A stretch of 64,000 nucleotides of DNA from Diogma glabrata. Lineage: Eukaryota; Arthropoda; Insecta; Diptera; Cylindrotomidae. A model generated the notes under the pieces. It saw only the letters and a list, made by a program, of their open reading frames with translations. It ran no database searches and was not told where the DNA came from. This document shows positions 36,198 through 47,048 of this stretch, piece after piece (the first letter of the stretch is position 1; the number at the start of each line of letters is the position of its first letter). The position numbers and the translations under genes are program-made. The stretch covers positions 248,755,194 through 248,819,193 of the forward strand of contig OY856188.1 of assembly GCA_963693315.1 (NCBI GenBank). Reading direction: 5' to 3'.

Positions 36198-37210
36198 CAT
36201 CTCCCAAACTTTCACAAGTGGTTAGATATAAAATAAGCTTCAATTTAATTAAAAAAAAAAAAAAAAAAGGCTATGCCATCCTTTTTTCAATTACACCGTT
36301 TTTTTCTTATGTTACACCGTTAAAAATTATTTCAAAAAACTAGCAGTGTGCATTTTTAAAAACTTTGTTCCAATACCTATTCAACGACATATCATTTATG
36401 AAAATCGATTCAGTAGTTTTTCTACAATCGCTCGTCAAAATGCACTCACATCACAAAATAGCAAAAAATTGAGGGGCACCCTGTGAAGACCCCTGGTCGA
36501 AAAAAAAAATTCTAAGAGAACTCGTATTTTTTATTAATGAAAGCCTATCTCTAAACAAAAAATAATCAAAATTGAAAGGAGTCAAGTCAAAATTTCCCAA
36601 AAATTTGCTGAACTTGCGTGAAATTGCTCATATGCATTTAATAATTCTTACTTACTTTGTGTACTTAAAAATTCGTTAAATGAATTACTTTTTGTATATT
36701 CTAATTTATTGAAAGTAGATTTTAAGTAGAAAATTAATTAAGTATTTGGTCTTTAAAATGTGTAGGTTTTTAGATATAAGATAATAAGAACAAGACAAAA
36801 TTACAAATCCATCGAAATATCAATGAATAATATAAAGTAACTGATTGAATTTTTTATTTTAGCCATCGAATCTAATTTAAGAATTTATTTAATTTAGTTA
36901 AATGATTAAAGTTTAATACATTTAATAATTTATGGATTTTGCGAAAAAGTTTTTCTGTTTTATTTAAACATATTAGAAAATATCACCTAATGCATTTGAT
37001 GAATCATTGAATGATTTAAAAGTCTAATTATCATACAGTTGTATTGAATGAATTAAGGAATACAATTGTATGAAATAGATATTTTTGTAACTGAATTTAC
37101 ATTTTATTATTAGGGCATATTAATTTATGCAAGGTAAATTTTAGGTATAAGTAAAACGAGTTAATATAATTTAATTTTATCTTTATTATTGTAAATTTCT
37201 AACTAGAAAG

Positions 37211-38058
37211 TTATTCTTCTTCTTCTTCGTCATCTTCTGGAGGTTCGAAAATCTCTGTTTCATTATCATCATCTTCGTTGCCCTGAATGGTTGTTTCTAG
37301 ACCTTCCAGAGTTTCAGGGTTTCCTTTCTCTTCCTCATATTCACCTTGCAATGAAACAGCATTGAGGCAAGCTTGCCCGTTACAATGACCACAAGCTAGA
37401 TTGCATTGCAACCCCGATTTTCTATACCCACACCGTGGACCACATCCATTCTTACAATTACAAAATAGAGTTTTAAGTAATTCATCAGGAGCTGGTGGTA
37501 ATTTTGTTGTGATTGGCTCCAGGAACTCATTTTGGAGCACCCAAACCCATTCTTGGGGTTATAAATCATGTCCTAACCATTTTTGAACTTGGCAATAGAC
37601 ACGGTTTATATGTTGATGGGCTGCAACACTTGTCGGTGGAAGATTGCATAACTGGACAGGCTTATGAAGTTTTGTAGATTTAATGAACTGAGTATATCGA
37701 AGATGATCGATATTATCCTTAGATTTTGGAGCATTCTATATCGCTAGTAGGATCCGTATTCCATTTTCGTGTAATTGTTGGACAGGGCAAATTTCTTGTA
37801 TAAAAACTTCAGTAAGTTCGTTGAAATTTGCAAGTTTTTCTAGTGAATTGTTAAAAGTTTTTTCCCTTTTTTAAACAACGCATAAGTTGCATCACATCCA
37901 CTGAATGCATGTAATAATAAAATATGTTTTTTTTCTAGTGGATATTTGTCTAAGCTTTTTGAAGAATAGATTTGTGTTTTGATTTTTCCTCTCCCAACTT
38001 TTTTAAAGAAAATGTCTTTTTGATGTGATTGAGTGCGTACTTTGTGATATTTGTGCAA
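37211..38058 (-). pseudogene. Transposon protein with GCDATYALFKKGKK and Cys-rich C-terminus
   Basis: The C-terminal part of a protein belonging to the 7.15-kb element. Order: GRGKIKTQIYSSKSL, LLLHAFSGCDATYALFKKGK, a region with APKSKDNIDHLRYTQF, LPPTSVAAHQHINRVYCQVQ, EFLEPITTKLPPAPDELL, then a Cys cluster (FCNCKNGCGPRCGYRKSG..CN..CGHC.GQACLN) and an acidic Asp/Glu tail. I know this string of motifs from many unnamed arthropod and cnidarian proteins that seem transposon-derived; biochemical role unknown. Two stops and one frame gap (near 37562, 37735 and 37860) and a missing N-terminus show it is inactive. Confidence 0.7.
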
Positions 38059-38277
38059 CTTTGTGACACTTAATATGTGTTACTTTACTTTCGCACTAAT
38101 AATACAATCTATTGTTCTTCTTAAAATCTACTTTCAGTAAATTAGAATATACAAAAAGTAATTCATTTAATTAATTTTTAAGTACACAAAGTAAGTAAGT
38201 ATTATCAAATGAATATATAAAAAATATGTAAAATCTTATTAAATACATTATATTAACTGATAAATAATACAAAATAT

Positions 38278-38577
38278 TCAAAATTTAAGGCAGAATTCAC
38301 AAATATTCACGGTTGACCTTGCATTACAGTGCGTATGACTGAACGCTGCGCAATCACCGCCCTCTATCTCAAAAACGGTTAAGCGCATGATAAAATAGTT
38401 CATATATTTGTCGCAAATTTTATTCTCTACAATATTAATAATCGATGTTAACATCATTGGAGCAATATAAACCGAGATAATCATGAAAAACTTTTTTTTG
38501 GTACCTTTGACCTTGAATAACTTACGACGCAGACACGAGATTTTATGAGACTTTTGAGACAACTCATAGAACGCCAA
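38278..38577 (-). other. Open frame within the right TIR
   Basis: Mirror of 31577-31879, starting MAFYELSQKSHKISCL; 99 codons. See that entry. Confidence 0.3.
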
Positions 38578-38658
38578 AATAAACGTATATACAAAAATTC
38601 AGCTTATTATCTCACATTCCGAGGTTGACCCCTTTTTTATGCTAAAATGACTGGACTA

Positions 38659-38853
38659 TAACGTTTGTTACAAATCGAAAAACCGGTCTAAGAATGCCAG
38701 CATTTTTAGTGAATGTTTTCGTTTTATGACTTTTGTCGATTTATGGCCATCGTCTTATTTCAACATTTCTGCCAGTTTTCAAAAAAATTTGGACAAACAT
38801 AATAATAAGACTAATTTATAGTATAATATAAAAATAATAATAAGAATAATATC
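38659..38853. repeat. Kazal block B, right part
   Basis: Continues block B after the transposon: CCGGTCTAAGAATG, then ATAATATAAAAATAATAATAAG. The latter is shared with C (to 57143) but not A, so B and C are closer relatives here. Confidence 0.85.
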
Positions 38854-39034
38854 ATCTTTCATATAAAAATTTACCTATTGCAATGAGCTTTACCTCGGAA
38901 TTTCGGAAAAATTTTGGTGCCAAACGACTATGAATGATAAGCGGAGATGGAAAAACAAAAAAAAAATTATATATATGAGCAATTTCACGCAAGTTCAGCA
39001 AATTTTTGGGAAATTTTAACTTGTCCCCTTTTAA

Positions 39035-41442
39035 AGGTAGAAATACAACACGGACGATAACGTCGGACGATAAAAAAAACGTCTACAATTTCGCTGTTGT
39101 AACCACAACAAGGGCGTCAACGTGAAAAGCTGTCAAAAATAAAATTGCATAAACTAAAATAATTTGTTCTATGTCAAAATGAATTTCAGAAATTTCAATT
39201 TTAAAAATAACTAATTTTTACTAATAAATAAATAATAATAATTTTTCTACTAATAACTAATTTTAAAAGTCGGACAAGTGCGAATAAAATTCGCTCGCCA
39301 AGGGTTCCGTGAATGTAAAAGAACACATTATCAAAAATAAATGACATAAAGTTATGTTGTAAAGTCTTTATATCGCCAGACTATGGACGCATAACAGAAT
39401 AAATGTTTAATCGTAAAGGTCAATAGTAAATGTCAATCACATCTACATTGATCAAAATGTTACTTGAGGTTAAATCTTATTCATAGCTGTTATGTTAGCT
39501 AAAGTATTTTAATAGTCTAAATTGGGAATATTTGTTCTATAAATCAGCGTCGAAATATAGGGTGGTATACATACACTTAAAATATCACTTTTTTCATCAA
39601 TAACTAAAAAACTATGCATCGCAGAATTCTAAAAAATATTGCAATGTTTCTTAAATTAAGTGTTCTTTCAAATGACGTCGTTTGGTTCCAAAAAAGTTTT
39701 TGTTTTGCTCTCCCCACACCCATCCCCTAAACACACAGAAATATAATTATTTGAGAGTTCGCTATAATTTTCGTTCAAAATATAGCAAACTTCCTGTCTC
39801 TATGAATTTTTTCAATTTTTTCTGTCAATCAGTGTCGAAACGTAGGGGGGGGAACGGTCTGGAATTTGCAAATTTTTTAATAACTCCAAAACGGTGTACC
39901 GGAAATTTCTAAAAAAAATGCAATGTTTTGGAAATTTGATGCTCTTTCAAATGATACCCCACTCGCTTGGGTCAAAAAAAATTTTTTTTACCCCCCTGAC
40001 ACCCATCCCTTAAACACACAGAAATATAATTATTTGAGAGTTCGCTATAATTTTCGTTCAAAATATAGCAAACTTCCTATCTCTATGAATTTTTTCAATT
40101 TTTTCTGTCAATCAGTGTCGAAACGTAGGGGGGGGGGGGTACGGTCTGGAATTTGCACATTTTTTAGAATAACTCAAAAACTGTGTACCACAAAATTCTA
40201 AAAAAATTTGTCAAGTTTCTGAAATTTGGAGCTCTTTCAAATGACACCCCACTCGCTTGGGTCAAAAAAGTTTTTTTTCACCCTTCCCCACCCCAATCCC
40301 TTAAAAACACAAAAATATAATTATTTGAGAGTTCGCTATGTTTTTCGTTCAGAGTTTATCAAACTTCCTGTCTCTGCGAATTTTTTCAAATTTTTCTGTT
40401 AATTAGGCTCGAAATGCAAGGGGGGTGACCAACTTTTTGTGTCACTTTATTGATAATAATTTAAAAACTATGCATTGCAAAATTCTAAAAAAAATGGCAG
40501 TATTTCTAAAATCAAGTGCTCTTTCAAATGACACCCCACATGACCTGGTTTTAAATGATGTTTTTACCCCTTAACATTACCACCCCTTTAATAAATATAG
40601 TTATTAGTGTCTGCCACTTTTCTATATTTTTCATTAAAAACCTACTCAATTTTTTATCATTCCAAATATATTTCAAGATTTTCGATGTAGTAGGGTCGGA
40701 GTTAATCAGGGCAATAAAACATCCCGAAAACGTCATTTTTCAAAATTATACAAAAAATGGTGAGGTGAAAAATTCCAAAATATATTTTTAAATAATGCTG
40801 AAATGAAGCCCTTTCATATGATACCCTACTCGTCTCGCTAAAAAAATGTATGTTTTCAAAGGCTTTACATCGTACCTCCTTAAAACAAACGAACACAACT
40901 TTATTTATTTTTTAACCCGCCATCTTGTGTGGATAGGTTAGTTTTATAAGCACCTCAAATTTTAAGTTCATCGGATTAATGGTTCACGAGATAATCGAAA
41001 TAATGTGAAAAACACGTTGTACTCTCACCAATAGTGTTCCGTATAAAAAACGGAACCCTAAAAATAAAATACAAAATACCAATTATGAAAATATATAAAT
41101 GAATAAAACCAAACTTTGAACATAAACTGAAAATTCAGTTGACAACTCAAAACAAAACGATTACAACCTCAGAAACGCGAAAAACATCAGAAAATCATAT
41201 TTTTCAGTTGGCAGCACTGTCACAATAATATTGAAAATTACCCTTGCAGCCAAATAAAAATAAAATTGATATCTGGCAATAATCATCGCCGACGATAAAT
41301 TAGAAATAGAATCTAAATTTTCTCCGACGAAAAAAACCTTTTTTGTTTATCGCTGTAGATAAATTTGAAATGTATGTATCCTGTGTATTCTAATGTTACT
41401 AACGTCGTCGTCGGACGATTTCGCCCGTGTTGTGTTTCTAGC
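39035..41442. mobile_element. TTAA-flanked DNA element
   Basis: Flanked by TTAA (39031-39034 and 41443-41446). Ends AGGTAGAAATACAACACGG and CCGTGTTGTGTTTCTAGC are inverted repeats of about 19 bp, followed by CGTCGGACGATAA-like subterminal repeats on both sides. TTAA targets are used by piggyBac and Kolobok elements, but the ends fit neither family's usual CCC or CAG-type tips as I know them. No transposase; most of the interior is the repeat at 39266-41062. Confidence 0.82.
39266..41062. mobile_element. Second copy of the GGGTTCCGT / ACGGAACCC element
   Basis: Starts AAGTCGGACAAGTGCGAATA...AGGGTTCCGTG and ends CGTATAAAAAACGGAACCCT. Tandem units begin near 39627, 39909, 40196, 40480 and 40770 (marker CTTTCAAATGAYACCCCAC), a period of 282-290 bp. 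Related to 21629-23127. Confidence 0.82.
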
Positions 41443-42070
41443 TTAATTGTGATTATTTTTTGTTTATAGATAGGCTTTCATAAATTAAAAATACGAGTTC
41501 TCTTAGAATTTTTTTTTTCGACAAAGAGTCTTCACAGGGTGCCCCTCAATTTTTTGTTATTTTGTGATGTGAGTGGATTTTGACGAGCGATTGTAGAAAA
41601 ACTACTGAATCGATTTTCATAAATGATGTGTCGTTGAATAGGTATTAGAACATAGTTTTTAAAAATGTACACTGTTAATTTTTTGAAATAATTTTTAACG
41701 GTGTAACATAAGAAAAAAACGGTGTAATTGAATAAAAGATGGCGCTACACCTTATTTTTTTTTTAACTAAATTGAAACTTATTTTATTTCTAACTACTTT
41801 TGAAAGTTTAGGACTAGCGATATTTTTTGTTTTAAAGATAAAATTCGTTGTGCATATGACTGTCGGGAATCAGTTTTTTTGTTCTGAAGGAAAATTATAA
41901 AAATGGCGTTATATACTAAGAGATTTTTTTTATGTTAAATATCAAATATTTTATTATTAAATGATCTTTTTAAAATATTATAAAAATTATATAGTAGAGA
42001 GAGAATTAAATTATATTATATAATAGAGAAATTATATAATAGAGAAAATATAAGCAATTTCAGCATAAAT

Positions 42071-43167
42071 CTACAAAAGCGCTTATTGCTATGTACATTA
42101 AATGAAGCTTATGTGAAGTTTAAAAATAAGTTTCCTGATGTGAAAATAGGATTTACTAAATTCACGTCCCTTCGACGACAAGAATGTATAAAGTTATCCC
42201 AAGTATTTCATAATGTGTGCATGTGTACCTACATCAAAATATGAAACTAATGATTCAACACTCTAAGATGTCTTGGATTACTGATGCTGCTTTCCAAAAT
42301 TATAAAACATTAATTGACATTGTTTCATGTGGTGAATTAACAGAAGATTGTCATACTTTGAAGTGCAATGAATGTTCAAAAAAACTTCAACAACTGGAAG
42401 AAAGATTACTAAATGATTTTGATGTTAAAGGAATCCTTCAAGTCAAATATCAACCATCTGATCGATGCAATTTGGATACTTTAATAGAAACTGTAGAAGA
42501 ATTTAAAAAATTTATTTACCGTTTTCAAATTTTGATACCACCCAACTTTATAACAAAACAGTAATCTACATTCATTGAGGAAAGAAAAACAAATAAGAAC
42601 CAGGAGAGTGCTTCACTCAAGGGGATTTTTCTGAAAACTGCGCCTTCATAATTCAGGATTTGGCTCAAGGCTATTATTATAATAATTCACAAGCTACTAT
42701 TCATCCATTTGTCATTTATTTTAAAAGTGCCGTAAGTGAATATATACAGCACCGAAGTTTTATACTCGTTTCGGATATAAACGATCACAACAGTACTACA
42801 GTTCATCTTTTCATTACAAAACTTATTGAATTCATCAGAACGCATATAAATTCTAATAGTAGAAAAATAATTTATAACACCGACGGTGCACCTTCTCAAT
42901 ACAAAAATAAACCACCATAAAAAAGACTTTAAGGTTGATGCAGAATGGCATTTTCATGCTACCAGCCATGGAAAGGGACTTTGCGATGGGATTGGTGGTA
43001 CACTGAAGCGTGCTGCATACCGTTATAGTATGGGGAGTAGAGATATTATTAATACGCCAAAAAAACTTTTCCAATGGGCTTTAAAATAGCAATCTACCAC
43101 GAACTTTGGATACACCGATAAAAATGAATATCAATTAACAAAAGAAAAATTACAAAATCGATATTAA
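42071..43167 (+). pseudogene. Transposase-like protein of the GAGCAATTTCACG family, copy 2
   Basis: Homologous to 33057-34365 and better preserved in the middle: QKRLLLCTLNEAYVKFKNKF, IGFTKFTSLRRQECIKLSQV, HQNMKLMIQHSKMSWITDAA, then CHTLKCNECSKKLQQLEERL and SDRCNLDTLIETVEEFKKF (42217-42564), QGYYYNNSQATIHPFVIYF with YNTDGAPSQYKNK (42660-42920), and DAEWHFHATSHGKGLCDGIG with KKLFQWAL (42886-43089). The CHTLKCNECSKK segment could bind zinc with cysteines elsewhere. A frameshift at the YKNK..NLINLGHH junction and further shifts at 42570-42660 kill it. Confidence 0.78.
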
Positions 43168-44287
43168 AATGCAATTACTATAAGTGGAACTCAAAAATTT
43201 CATTCTTTCGTACCATTAAATACTAAGACAATAATTGCAAAAATGTTTTCCAACTCAAAAGAAACTTTTGAATGTAAAATAAGTAGATAATTTTTAATAA
43301 CCTTATATATTTTCTTTAACCTACATATATAATTTTTAATGATATTTTAAAAAATTTATTCAATAATAAAATATTTGTAATTTAATGTTAAAATACAATC
43401 TTTTACTTTATGATTCCATAATAACATAACACGAACATAATACTTTTCCAGTCAAAAGTTCCTAAATAGATTTAGTTATTTATACGGCTTTTTTGCTGTC
43501 GAGACTGTCAAATTATTTTTTATAAGAGTGACAAGTGATTACTAAACGTGATAAATAAATATTTCATTTTTTTATGCCATCTAATACAAAGAAAATAATT
43601 GCAGAAGTGTTTTCCTATTCAAAAGAAATTTCTGTTTGTAAATAAGTGAATCATTTTTAACAATTGTATATATTTTATTTATTGTACTACATATATAATT
43701 TTTATAATATTTTAAAAAGTTCATCTAATAATAAAATATTTGATATTTAACATAAAAAAAAAATCTCTTAGTTTATAACGCCATTTTTATAATTTTCCTT
43801 CAGAACAAAAAAACTGATTCCCGACAGTCATATGCACAACGAATTTTATCTTTAAAACAAAAAATAAAGCATCCCCTAAACTTTCACAAGTAGTTAGATA
43901 TAAAATAAGCTTCAATTTAGTTTAAAAAAAAAGGAGGTGTAACGCCATCTTTTGTTCAATTACACCGTTTTTTTCTTATGTTACACCGTTAAAAATTATT
44001 TCAAAAAATTAACAGTGTACATTTTTAAAAACTCTGTTCTTATACCTATTCAACGACATATCATTTATGAAAATTGATTGAGTAGTTTTTCTACAATCGC
44101 TCGTCAAAATGCACTCACATCACAAAATAACAAAAAATTGAGGGGCATCCTGTGAAGACCCCTGGTCGAAAAAAAAATTCTAAGAGAACTCGTATTTTTT
44201 ATTTATGAAAGACTATCTTTAAACAAAAAATAATCAAAATTAAAAGGGGTCAAGTCAAAACGATGTTGAATCTTCGTGAAATTGCTC

Positions 44288-44710
44288 AAGAGTAAAATGG
44301 CTAAGTTTCACTTTTCTTCTGAAATTATAATAGAAAGTTTGTCATAAATGTTATAAATTTTATTAACAAAATGTAAATCCGATTTCCTTAACCTTTACAA
44401 ACAAATACAATATTTTTAATTTTAAATAACTAGTTGAAAGTAGGAGGAGTTGAAGGTAGGAGACTACCAGCATGAAATTGCAGGCTCACAATTTTTATTT
44501 GACGAAAAAGCTTTATTTTGCATTCAGGATCAACCAATAGAAGGAAGTCCCTGGCATCAAATTTGCATGCTTTATATACCGCCAATTATATTTCTTCGCT
44601 TTCATTTCATATTTTGTTTCTTTTATTGTAATTGAGTTGTATCGTTGTTATTCTCTACCACAGATGTCATCATGTCGGTAAAGCAGCATAACCAGCAATT
44701 AAAGCACAAT
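44288..44710. other. No gene recognised
   Basis: A 61-codon plus frame at 44450-44635 matches nothing I know; otherwise empty. Confidence 0.45.
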
Positions 44711-44972
44711 TGGCCGTGGCCCATTTCCCGATGAAATTGAAATTGAAATTGAATCTGCAAATCGACTAAAAAATTTCAATTTACTCTGCTATCGTACTTG
44801 AGTAAATTTTGACGGATTGTGTTGAAATTCAAATAATATTTGTTTTTCAATAATTATTTTTTCGTAGTTAAATTTTTGTAGAAGAAAATAAAGCAAAACA
44901 AAATAAAATATTTCAGCGAGAAACGTCAAAATTTCAATTTCATCGGCATTTTTGAGAAATGGGCCACGGCCA
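44711..44972. mobile_element. 262-bp MITE
   Basis: Ends TGGCCGTGGCCCATTTC and GAAATGGGCCACGGCCA are near-perfect inverted repeats of 17 bp; subterminal GATGAAATTGAAATTG and CAATTTCATCGGCAT extend them. Non-coding. Confidence 0.85.
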
Positions 44973-45274
44973 ATGTAGTAATTAAACGCACTCGTTTTGT
45001 AAAAAAACTGGTTTTGATATAGTTGTCAAAACTGATGTCAAAATAAAATGAAAATATTTGCAGCTAACATGGTAATTATTTGTGTAGTACAATTATTTAT
45101 TTCTATTTCTTTTAGGTTGTTTTCGTAACAATATGTTCAGAATTATCAATGTAGAAAATATTTTAATAAACGTAGAACATTTTTAAATCTCTAATTGGTA
45201 TGAAATTAGAGGTTTAAGTTAGTTATTATATTTCACTTTACCGACTCAAAATTGTTTATTACTAGACCGGATCA

Positions 45275-45382
45275 GCAGCCAAATTCTGTAATTGTGAAGC
45301 GGTGAAGTGATAAAAATTTCTTCGTTTCTTTTCATTAAAAAACTTATCACTTCACCGCTTCACAATTACAGAATTTGGCTGC
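45275..45382. mobile_element. 108-bp foldback MITE related to 4103-6873
   Basis: GCAGCCAAATTCTGTAATTG and its complement, with AAGCGGTGAAGTGATAA arms leaving a loop of only about 25 bp. Same ends as the 2.8-kb element in unit A. Confidence 0.9.
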
Positions 45383-45835
45383 AGATCCCAGAAAATAACT
45401 TACTAAACTCAGTCAACAGTGATTTTTACTAATTTAACAGAAAAAAATTCAATCAAATCATATACTTCTTCCTACTACATATGTATTAGTTTGGAAATAA
45501 TATACATGATATACATGATATAATATTCTAACTTTAAATGCTATTTAAGGCACGTTTTAAATTATCAATTTAAGATAAAATTTTTTAATTTCTTCAAAAC
45601 CATTATAATCACATAATTTTTAACGTTTTAAATACATATTTTCTACATTTGCGGTTTTCGACATACTGTACAGCACCAAAATCTGTAGAGTATGTTGCGC
45701 ACCAATAGCTAAAAAATATATTTATACAACTGTAGCATATGTAGAAAATTATCAATGTAGAAAATACGTATTAAAAATGTAAAAAATTATGTGCTTGGAT
45801 TAAATAATTTTACGAAGGAGTTCAGGAGTTAATAT
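45383..45835. other. No gene recognised
   Basis: AT-rich spacer with GTAGAAAATTATCAATGTAG motifs that recur in repeat R. Confidence 0.45.
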
Positions 45836-47048
45836 GGATGAACTCCACTTCAAACCCAAAATAGTCGCTAAAGTTTTAATAGGGTTAAATATCAACAAAG
45901 CCTCAGGAATGGACAACATTCCACCCATTGTTTAAAAATCCTTTTCCAAAGAATTTGCACCAACTTTGAATAAAATATTCTACCAATCCTACAAATCTGT
46001 AAATCATTTAATAGCCGACAGCCAATACGGTTTTCGAAACAAAAGATCAACTACCGATCTAATAAACTATGTAGCACATTGTTGGAACAGCATACTTGAT
46101 AAAGAAACATACGTTATCGCTTTAGACATCTCCAAGGCATTCGATCGAGTCTGGCATGCCAACTTAATCAACAGGCTCGTTGCGTATGGTTTTCATCTCA
46201 ATGTTGTGAAGCTGATTCAAAATTGTCTATCCAACCGATACAGTTCGGTTTCCTTAGACGGTTTATCATTTGAGTCTAAACTAATTAACGGTGGTGTACC
46301 TCAAGGCTCAGTACTGTCCCTAACGCTATTTTTGATTTATATCAACGAATTGCTGGATATCACCAGCAACCCAATAAATAGTTTTGCAGATGATAGTACT
46401 CTGCACAAGTCGTTCGAGCTCCTTCCTTCAAAAGGTAAAATGCACGAACGAATTAATCCCGCACGGAGATATGCTGCCATAAACATGGATAAAGACCTAA
46501 AATAAGTCATCGATTGGGGTGACCAGAACTTGTTCAATTTCAACTCTACCAAAACAAAGCTATCGATTGTTTTCAGATCAAAAACCGAGTTCCCCAAAGA
46601 TATTTTATTCAGTTTGTGTGATGAATCAATAGGTGAAAGTAAAACCATTCGTTTATTGGGTGTCACAGTTTCAAATGACCTACTCTGGAACGATCATGTA
46701 ATGGCAATGGCAAAAATCGCGTCTAGAAAACTCGGCCTCTTAAAATGTGTATAAGTCCTTTATTCGTCCCTGTATGGAGTACAGTCGTACAGTTGACAAC
46801 AGTCAAGTTTGGGGTGCTGTTTCTGTTACCATCTTGGCCCTCTTGAACTTTGTTCAAAATCAGGTTATACGAATTGTGGGTGATCGAAATTTGACATTAA
46901 AACTTGATTCCCTACAACATCGTCGCACTGTTGCTGACCTGGTTGTTTTTTACAAATATCGTCATCAACAGTGCTCGGATGAAATCAGCGGCATCTTGTT
47001 ACGAAACCGTTATCAAATCTTCGTAATTTGGAATCGCTCTACTTACTA
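45836..47048 (+). pseudogene. Jockey/CR1-type non-LTR retrotransposon ORF2 relic, unit C
   Basis: The longest LINE remnant here. It starts further 5' than copy 1, with VAKVLIGLNINKASGMDNIP (RT fingers), then QYGFRNKRSTTDLI, ALDISKAFDRVWHANL, NGGVPQGSVLSLTLFLIYIN and FADDST with the catalytic DD intact (45966-46505), then a thumb part at 46530-46754, and VQNQVIRIVGDRNLTLKLDS...HRRTVADLVVFYKYRH (46747-47048). A stop near 45933 and frame breaks at 46505 and 46750 inactivate it. Its last 290 bp are displaced to 49925-50212 by an insertion of about 2.9 kb. Confidence 0.88.

Larger units (their letters stand above)
31945..36629 (-). mobile_element. GAGCAATTTCACG-family DNA transposon, coding copy 1
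   Basis: Starts GAGCAATTTCACGAAG and ends GCGTGAAATTGCTC, with 4-bp target duplications ATAT (31941-31944 and 36630-36633). The opposite arm of the host element supplies the empty site (TTTATATATTCATTT). Arms are about 0.5 kb. The transposase-like pseudogene is on the minus strand (33057-34365). A solo LTR is inserted at 34763-36197. The 4-bp TSD and GAG terminus would suit the Sola superfamily, but that assignment is tentative. Confidence 0.88.
31506..38658. mobile_element. 7.15-kb DNA transposon with ~440-bp TIRs
   Basis: Ends TAGTCCAGTCATTTTAGC and GCTAAAATGACTGGACTA; homology between the arms runs about 440 bp (31506-31940 against 38215-38658). Sister blocks A and C have the uninterrupted site (ATAGCGCTAACGTTTGA). 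Without the nested element at 31945-36629 its core is about 2.5 kb, with a decayed minus-strand protein at 37211-38058. Superfamily not assigned. Confidence 0.88.
38977..44287 (+). mobile_element. GAGCAATTTCACG-family DNA transposon, coding copy 2
   Basis: Inverted relative to the copy at 31945-36629: it starts GAGCAATTTCACGCAAG and ends CTTCGTGAAATTGCTC. The two ends of a coding copy are thus not identical just inside the tip (CAAGTTCAGCAAA against GAAGATTCAACAACG), and both coding copies agree on which end lies 5' of the transposase. The flanks ATAT and AAGA do not match. It hosts a TTAA element at 39035-41442. Confidence 0.85.

Noticed and set aside
39682..40201. Two related frames (MVPKKFLFC..., MFWKFDAL...) as a duplicated protein
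   Set aside because: They are successive units of the ~287-bp tandem repeat read in the same frame.
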